DNA of 64,000 nt from Sorangium cellulosum (GTDB lineage Bacteria > Myxococcota_A > Polyangia > Polyangiales > Polyangiaceae), in NCBI RefSeq assembly GCF_004135735.1, contig NZ_CP012670.1:2790001-2854000 (forward strand), read 5' to 3'. Shown here piece after piece: positions 59,727-64,000 of this stretch. A program made the position numbers and the translations under genes. Positions within the stretch are counted from its first letter, which is position 1; each line of letters starts with the position of its first letter. Under the pieces are notes generated by a model that was given only the letters and a program-made list of their open reading frames with translations, ran no database searches and was not told the DNA's origin.

Positions 59727-61325
59727 TCAACCGTGGCGGTCGCGCAGGGGCTCGAGCCGGATCCAGCGCGCGACGAACGCCCGGTCCTCGGGGGCGAGCA
59801 CGCCCGTGAGCCACGCCGTCACGAGGTAGAGCCCCGCGTAGAGCGGGGCGCCGAGCGTGAGGCAGAGCGCGGGGCGCCGATCGACGGCGCCCGAGGCGAG
59901 GAGCAGGACGAGCGGCGCCGCGGCGACGACGGCGGTCGCCGCGACGCGCCCGTAGTGGCGCCACGGGAACACGCCGCGCAGGCCGACGCCGGACAGGTGG
60001 GCGATGCGCGTCACGGTCAGGCCCATCGCGAAGAGCTGGGTCAGGACGGCCGCGAGCGGCGCGCCGACCATGCCGATCGTGGGCAGGAGGACCAGGTTCG
60101 CCGCGGTGTTGACCCCCATGGCCACGACCTGGATCCGGAGGATGGCGGACGGCTGCCCGAGCGCCATCAGCATGATGCCGTACGCCGTCACGCGCAGCGG
60201 CAGGAGCGCGGAGTAGATGCGGAACGGGACGGCCGCGCCGGCGTACGCGTCGCCGTAGATCGTGCGCATGAGCGGCTCGGCGAACAGGAGCACGAACGCC
60301 GCGATCGGGAGCATGATCAGCGTCGTCTTGCGGATGCCCGAGTGCCAGAGCTCGATCGCCGCCGCCGCGCCCTCCCCGCGCGCCCGCCCCCCTTCGACGC
60401 GGGCGACGAGGTCGGGGAGCATCGTCGACGCGACGGAGTACGCGAGCACGCTGACGAGCGGCAGCTCCTGCGAGCCGACGGCGAACTCCGCGTACAGCCC
60501 CGCGCTGAAGAAGAGGCCGATGACGAACTTGTCGAGCTTCTGGTTGAAGAGGCCGGCGAAGCGGGTCCCCGAGAGCGGGAGCGCGTAGGCGAGCTGCGCG
60601 CGGACGCCGCCCGGGAAGGGGGCGGCGGCGACGTCCTGGAACAGCCGCGCGTAGAGGCGGTACGAGAGCCCGAGCCGGAGCGCCTGCGCCGCGCACTGGG
60701 CGGCCACGATCCAGCTGATCGAGCACCCGAGCGCGGCGGGGACGATGGCCCCCGCGGCGTTGGTGGCGGTGACGAGCAGCGCGACGCCCGCCGACTTGCG
60801 GTGGTTGTTTGTGGCGATGAAGAGCGGGCCGAAGAGGCTCGCCGGGAAGGCGAACAGGCTCATCAGGGCGATGAGCAGGAGGGGCGTCGTGATGCCCTCG
60901 CGGCCGTCGAGGAAGACGCTGGGGACCAGGGCGAAGGCGCAGAAGGCGAGCGCCGCGAGGGCCCCGAGGCCGAGCAGGAGGAGCAGGCTCTGCCGCACCA
61001 GCCCCTTGAGCTCGGGCCGCGTCACCTTGGGCGTGAAGTAGAGGAGCGACTCCGGGAGGTAGAGCAGCGCGAGATCGCGCCCGGTCATGAACAGCATCGT
61101 CACGAACGCGAGCACGCCGTACTCCGCCTTGCCGAGCAGCCGCACCACGACGACGCCCTGCACGAGGATGATGAGCGTGTTGACGAACTGCCCGCCGACG
61201 ATCATGCCGATCCGGTCGGCGAGCGACGCGCCCTGCGCCTCGTCGGAGCGCGGCGCCTCCTTTTCGGCCTCCGCCGCCCGCGAGGGCGCGCTCGGGAGGA
61301 CCGGGGTGGGCTGCTCGCTCCGCAT
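59727..61325 (-). CDS. Polysaccharide flippase (Wzx/MOP-type)
   Basis: ATG 61325 gives 532 residues. After a 40-residue cytoplasmic tail come about 12-14 hydrophobic helices with FVNTLIILVQGVVVVRLLGKAEYGVLAF, typical of RfbX/Wzx-type transporters, and FNQKLDKFVIGLFFSAGLYAEFAVGS. It would flip lipid-linked oligosaccharides across the inner membrane. It diverges from the glycosyltransferase genes at 61411-63733, which probably make its substrate. Confidence 0.9.
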   Translation of the reverse strand: MRSEQPTPVLPSAPSRAAEAEKEAPRSDEAQGASLADRIGMIVGGQFVNTLIILVQGVVVVRLLGKAEYGVLAFVTMLFMTGRDLALLYLPESLLYFTPKVTRPELKGLVRQSLLLLLGLGALAALAFCAFALVPSVFLDGREGITTPLLLIALMSLFAFPASLFGPLFIATNNHRKSAGVALLVTATNAAGAIVPAALGCSISWIVAAQCAAQALRLGLSYRLYARLFQDVAAAPFPGGVRAQLAYALPLSGTRFAGLFNQKLDKFVIGLFFSAGLYAEFAVGSQELPLVSVLAYSVASTMLPDLVARVEGGRARGEGAAAAIELWHSGIRKTTLIMLPIAAFVLLFAEPLMRTIYGDAYAGAAVPFRIYSALLPLRVTAYGIMLMALGQPSAILRIQVVAMGVNTAANLVLLPTIGMVGAPLAAVLTQLFAMGLTVTRIAHLSGVGLRGVFPWRHYGRVAATAVVAAAPLVLLLASGAVDRRPALCLTLGAPLYAGLYLVTAWLTGVLAPEDRAFVARWIRLEPLRDRHG

Positions 61326-61410
61326 GGCGGCTCGGTAGCACATGCGGGGGCAGGCGCGGCCGTCGCGGCGAGCGCGCGAGGCCCGGCTCGGCCGTGATAT
61401 AGGCGCGGCG

Positions 61411-62712
61411 ATGAGGCGCGCGCTCCTCGTGAGCTACTACTTCCCTCCGCGGTTCAGCGTCGGCGGTAAGCGCGCGTACCGCTTCGCGAAATTTCTGCCG
61501 GAGCACGGCTGGGCCGCGACGGTGCTCACGGCGAGGCCGCCGCCCGGCGAGCGGCTGGATCCTTCGTTCGCGGAGGGCTCGCCGCCCGCGTGCGACGTGC
61601 GCCGCGACTACCTCTCGGAGGCCGAGCTCGCGCGCATGCCGCGCCGCGCGCTCGGCTCGGACGGCACCGTGGAGGCGCCGACCGAGGCAGCGCGGCCGGT
61701 CGCGCGCCTGAGGGGCCTCGCGCGCGTCGCCGCCGAGATCCGCTACGTCCCGGTGATCGGCCCCGACGCGGGCCGCGTCCCGGCCCTCGCGGCCCGCGTC
61801 GCGCGCCTCGCGCGCGAGGTCGGCGCCGAGGTGATCTTCGCGAGCGGGGCGCCGTGGGAGGCCGTGCTCGCGGGCGTGCTGGCCGGCAGGGCGATCGGCC
61901 GGCCGGTCGTCGCCGACTTCCGCGATCCGTGGTCGTTCGGCCCGGTGATGGCGACGCGGCCCGCGTGGGTCCGCGCCGCGGCGGCGCTCGTCGAGCGGGC
62001 CGCGGTGGGCGCCGCCGCCGCGTTCACGGTGACGTCCGAGATGACCCGCGACGCCTACGTCGCGCGGGGCGTCGGCCGCCGCGTCGAGTGCGTCCGGACC
62101 GGCTTCGATCCGGACGCGGCGGTCGCGCCGCGGCGCGACGGGGCGGTGACGCTCGTGCACTTCGGCAACTGCTACGGCGAGCGCACGCTCGCGCCGTTCG
62201 TCCGCGCGCTCGCGGCCGTCGCGCGCCGCAGGTCGCTCGGCCCGGGCGCGCTCCGGCTGCTCAACCTGGGGCGCGTCGCGAAGGGCGACCTCCGCCTCGC
62301 CGAGGAGCTCGGGGTGTCGCCGCTCCTGGAGCACCGCGCGGTCCTGCCGTACGCCGAGGGGCTCGGCCTCGTCGCGGGCGCCGACCTCGCGCTCCTCACC
62401 GGCTTCGGCGACGAGCCGCACCTGCTGCCCGGCAAGCTCTACGACTACCTGCTCGCGCGCGCGCCCGTCCTCGCGGTCTCGCCGTCCCCCGAGGTCGCGC
62501 GCATCCTCGAGGCGACGCGCCTCGGCTGGACGCACGCGGCCGGCGACGCCGCGGGGATCGCGCGCCGCATCGAGGACGCCGTCGACGCGCGCGCGGCCGG
62601 GCGGCCGCTCGTCGAGCCCGACCACGCGGCGCTCGCCGACCTGAGCGCGCGCGCGACGGCCGGCGCGCTCGCGCGCCTCTTCGAGGACGTCACGGCGCGC
62701 GGCGGGGGGTGA
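61411..62712 (+). CDS. Glycosyltransferase family 4-type protein
   Basis: ATG 61411 gives 433 residues. The N-terminal Rossmann domain opens ALLVSYYFPPRFSVGGKRAYRFAKFLPEHGW, the classic acceptor-binding start of GT4 enzymes. DFRDPWSFGP and FTVTSEMTRDAYV follow, and the C-terminal domain has VHFGNCYGERTLAPFVRAL and LPGKLYDYLLARAPVLAV, with the Glu/Lys region replaced by LLPGK. It transfers a sugar from an NDP or lipid donor in surface glycan synthesis; donor and acceptor are unknown. Confidence 0.88.
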   Translation: MRRALLVSYYFPPRFSVGGKRAYRFAKFLPEHGWAATVLTARPPPGERLDPSFAEGSPPACDVRRDYLSEAELARMPRRALGSDGTVEAPTEAARPVARLRGLARVAAEIRYVPVIGPDAGRVPALAARVARLAREVGAEVIFASGAPWEAVLAGVLAGRAIGRPVVADFRDPWSFGPVMATRPAWVRAAAALVERAAVGAAAAFTVTSEMTRDAYVARGVGRRVECVRTGFDPDAAVAPRRDGAVTLVHFGNCYGERTLAPFVRALAAVARRRSLGPGALRLLNLGRVAKGDLRLAEELGVSPLLEHRAVLPYAEGLGLVAGADLALLTGFGDEPHLLPGKLYDYLLARAPVLAVSPSPEVARILEATRLGWTHAAGDAAGIARRIEDAVDARAAGRPLVEPDHAALADLSARATAGALARLFEDVTARGGG

Positions 62713-62782
62713 CGCGGCGCGCGGGCGGCGCCCCGTCGACGTCCTTGCCTGCGCGGCGGCCCCCGTGGCATGCAGGCCCGCG

Positions 62783-63733
62783 ATGCCGGAACAACCTCTG
62801 CAGGATCGAGCGGGGCTCCCCGAGGGCGAGCGCGCCCTTCAGGAGGCGTGGCGCGCGAGGTACGCGCCGGAGGTGAAGGAGCTCATCGTGCGGCGCGAGG
62901 TCCCGTCGCCGAAGCTCACGCTGATCGTCATCTCCTACAAGGCGAAGGACTACCTCATCGAGTGCCTCCAGCACGTGCGCGGGCAGACGGCGGCGCTCAG
63001 CGTGCCGTTCGAGGTCCTGCTCGCGGACAGCGGCGGCATCGAGCACCTCAGGCCGCGCTCCGCCCCGCTCGTCGACGTCGAGCTCCGCCTGACCGACGGC
63101 ATCCCGCTGAACGCCGCGCGCAACGCGGCCATCGCCTGGGCGCGGGGCGAGTACGTCGCCTTCATCGACGACGACGGCCTGATCGCGCCGACGTTCGTCG
63201 AGGTCGTCTGCCGCGTCTTCGAGGATCCCCGCATCGCCGCGATGCGCGGCCGGATCATCCCCAAGGAGCACCCTTACTTCTGCACGCTCGCGGGGCACTA
63301 CGACCGCGGCGACGAGATGATCGACGACGTCCTCTCGACCGAGGGGCACATGGCGATCCGGCGCGGCGTCTACCTGGAGACCGGGGGCTTCCCGGATCGG
63401 TTCTACGGCGCGGAGGGGATCTATCTAGCCTACCAGATCGCGAAGACGTTCCCCGGCAAGCGGGTCGTCTACGCGCCCGAGCTCCTGATGCGGCACGACT
63501 ACTTCGACAGCTGGGAGAACTTCATCTGGAAGACGCGCAAGTACCAGGGCATCCGGCGCGAGGTGGGCGACATGGCGCCGGATCCCGAGTTCCTGCGCTA
63601 CCTCGACGCCTACCTCTCGCGGCGGAAGCCGCAGCGCCCGCGGACGCTGGAGCAAACGGTGGCGCTCGGCCTGCTCAAGGTGGTGCGCTGGGGGGTCGTG
63701 CGTATGCCGGCGTGGGCGGTGGGGCAGCCTTGA
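62783..63733 (+). CDS. Glycosyltransferase family 2-type protein
   Basis: ATG 62783 gives 316 residues (GTG 62765 possible). The GT-A fold starts KLTLIVISYKAKDYLIECLQHV, with FEVLLADSGG and NAARNAAIAWARGEYVAFIDDDGL; FIDDD is the DxD metal/nucleotide site. EGHMAIRRGVYLETGGFPDRFYGAEGIYLAY matches the acceptor loop, with Gly-Ile in place of the usual Asp-x-Asp. It acts in the same glycan locus. Its stop overlaps the start region of the methyltransferase gene. Confidence 0.9.
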   Translation: MPEQPLQDRAGLPEGERALQEAWRARYAPEVKELIVRREVPSPKLTLIVISYKAKDYLIECLQHVRGQTAALSVPFEVLLADSGGIEHLRPRSAPLVDVELRLTDGIPLNAARNAAIAWARGEYVAFIDDDGLIAPTFVEVVCRVFEDPRIAAMRGRIIPKEHPYFCTLAGHYDRGDEMIDDVLSTEGHMAIRRGVYLETGGFPDRFYGAEGIYLAYQIAKTFPGKRVVYAPELLMRHDYFDSWENFIWKTRKYQGIRREVGDMAPDPEFLRYLDAYLSRRKPQRPRTLEQTVALGLLKVVRWGVVRMPAWAVGQP

Positions 63734-64000
63734 CGGCCGAGGACAGCGGCTTCGAGCGGGATCTCGAGGCGATCAAGCGGCACTACACCGAGCGCTTCCT
63801 GCCCGCGAACCCCTGGGCGAGCCTGCTCAACGCCCACCCGTACCTCGTCGCGCGGCAGCGGCAGCGCCGCCTGCGCGAGGCGCTCGTCGCGTGCGGCGTG
63901 CGCACGCCCGAGGCGCTGCGCGAGATGTCGGTGCTCGACGTGGGCTGCGGGTCGGGCTCCAACCTCTCGTGGCTGGTCGAGCTCGGCGCCGATCCGTCGC
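63712..64000 (+). CDS. SAM-dependent methyltransferase, N-terminal part (3' end outside window)
   Basis: The open frame starts at GTG 63712 or TTG 63730 and runs to the window edge, about 90 residues. FERDLEAIKRHYTERFLPANPWASLLNAHPYLVARQRQRRLRE leads to motif I, VLDVGCGSGSNLSWLVELGA, of class I methyltransferases. In this setting it probably modifies a sugar or lipid of the glycan made by the preceding genes. It overlaps the GT2 gene end, so it is in the same operon. Confidence 0.85.
   Translation, partial: MGGGAALTAEDSGFERDLEAIKRHYTERFLPANPWASLLNAHPYLVARQRQRRLREALVACGVRTPEALREMSVLDVGCGSGSNLSWLVELGADPS

Overview
The window is chromosomal DNA of very high G+C, apart from one patch near 2.8-6.3 kb. 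The gene content points to a large-genome myxobacterium of the Sorangium/Polyangium type: many lipoproteins with Cys-rich, FG-GAP, IgGFc-binding, MopE-like or choice-of-anchor regions, Hanks-type Ser/Thr kinases with zinc ribbons, FHA/DUF4388 proteins, a sigma-54 activator and a WYL regulator. This assignment is inference from families and composition. I saw no rRNA, tRNA, CRISPR array, integrase or transposase.

Layout. 1-1992: end of cydA plus cydB (cytochrome bd oxidase). 2341-14877: surface and envelope block with an IgGFc-binding-like lipoprotein, an FG-GAP lipoprotein, a frameshifted FGE-like lipoprotein, an OmpA/TSP3 protein, a GT-C-like membrane protein, a MopE-like lipoprotein and a single-heme CxxCH lipoprotein. 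15106-20819: WYL regulator, lysine 2,3-aminomutase, lytic transglycosylase, a small TM protein and a CPBP protease. 21190-28055: metabolism (speA, ccmB, a ferredoxin/FAD oxidoreductase, a nadD operon). 28088-36874: signalling (TPR/sigma-54 activator, lipoprotein, NtrB-like kinase, FHA-DUF4388) with a 3,5-diaminohexanoate dehydrogenase. 37158-48936: hisD, a Cys-rich lipoprotein, two Ser/Thr kinases, SUKH, uracil phosphoribosyltransferase, an APP1-like phosphatase and an orphan MshEN protein. 49005-58611: an AMACR-like racemase with SCP2, biotin carboxylase, and an overlapping xseA-aroE-debranching enzyme run. 58694-64000: an FHA-DUF4123 fusion and a glycan locus (flippase, GT4, GT2, methyltransferase) that runs off the window.

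The most unusual signals are in the DNA. At six genes the last codons and the stop codon are tandemly repeated just past the gene end, with unit lengths of 14, 21, 22, 24, 29 and 33 bp. Long inverted repeats occupy three gene junctions: a perfect 36-bp pair enclosing a second hairpin at 16507-16658, a ~61-bp imperfect pair at 39670-39796, and a 27-bp pair at 19145-19270. Other tandem arrays have 11-, 24-, 30- and 52-bp units.

Notable protein observations are a shared LGLDDFxDA motif after the lipid cysteine of two unrelated lipoproteins, a complete double MshEN (c-di-GMP type) motif on an orphan protein, an FHA-DUF4123 fusion, and KamA and Kdd homologues of the lysine fermentation pathway in one window.
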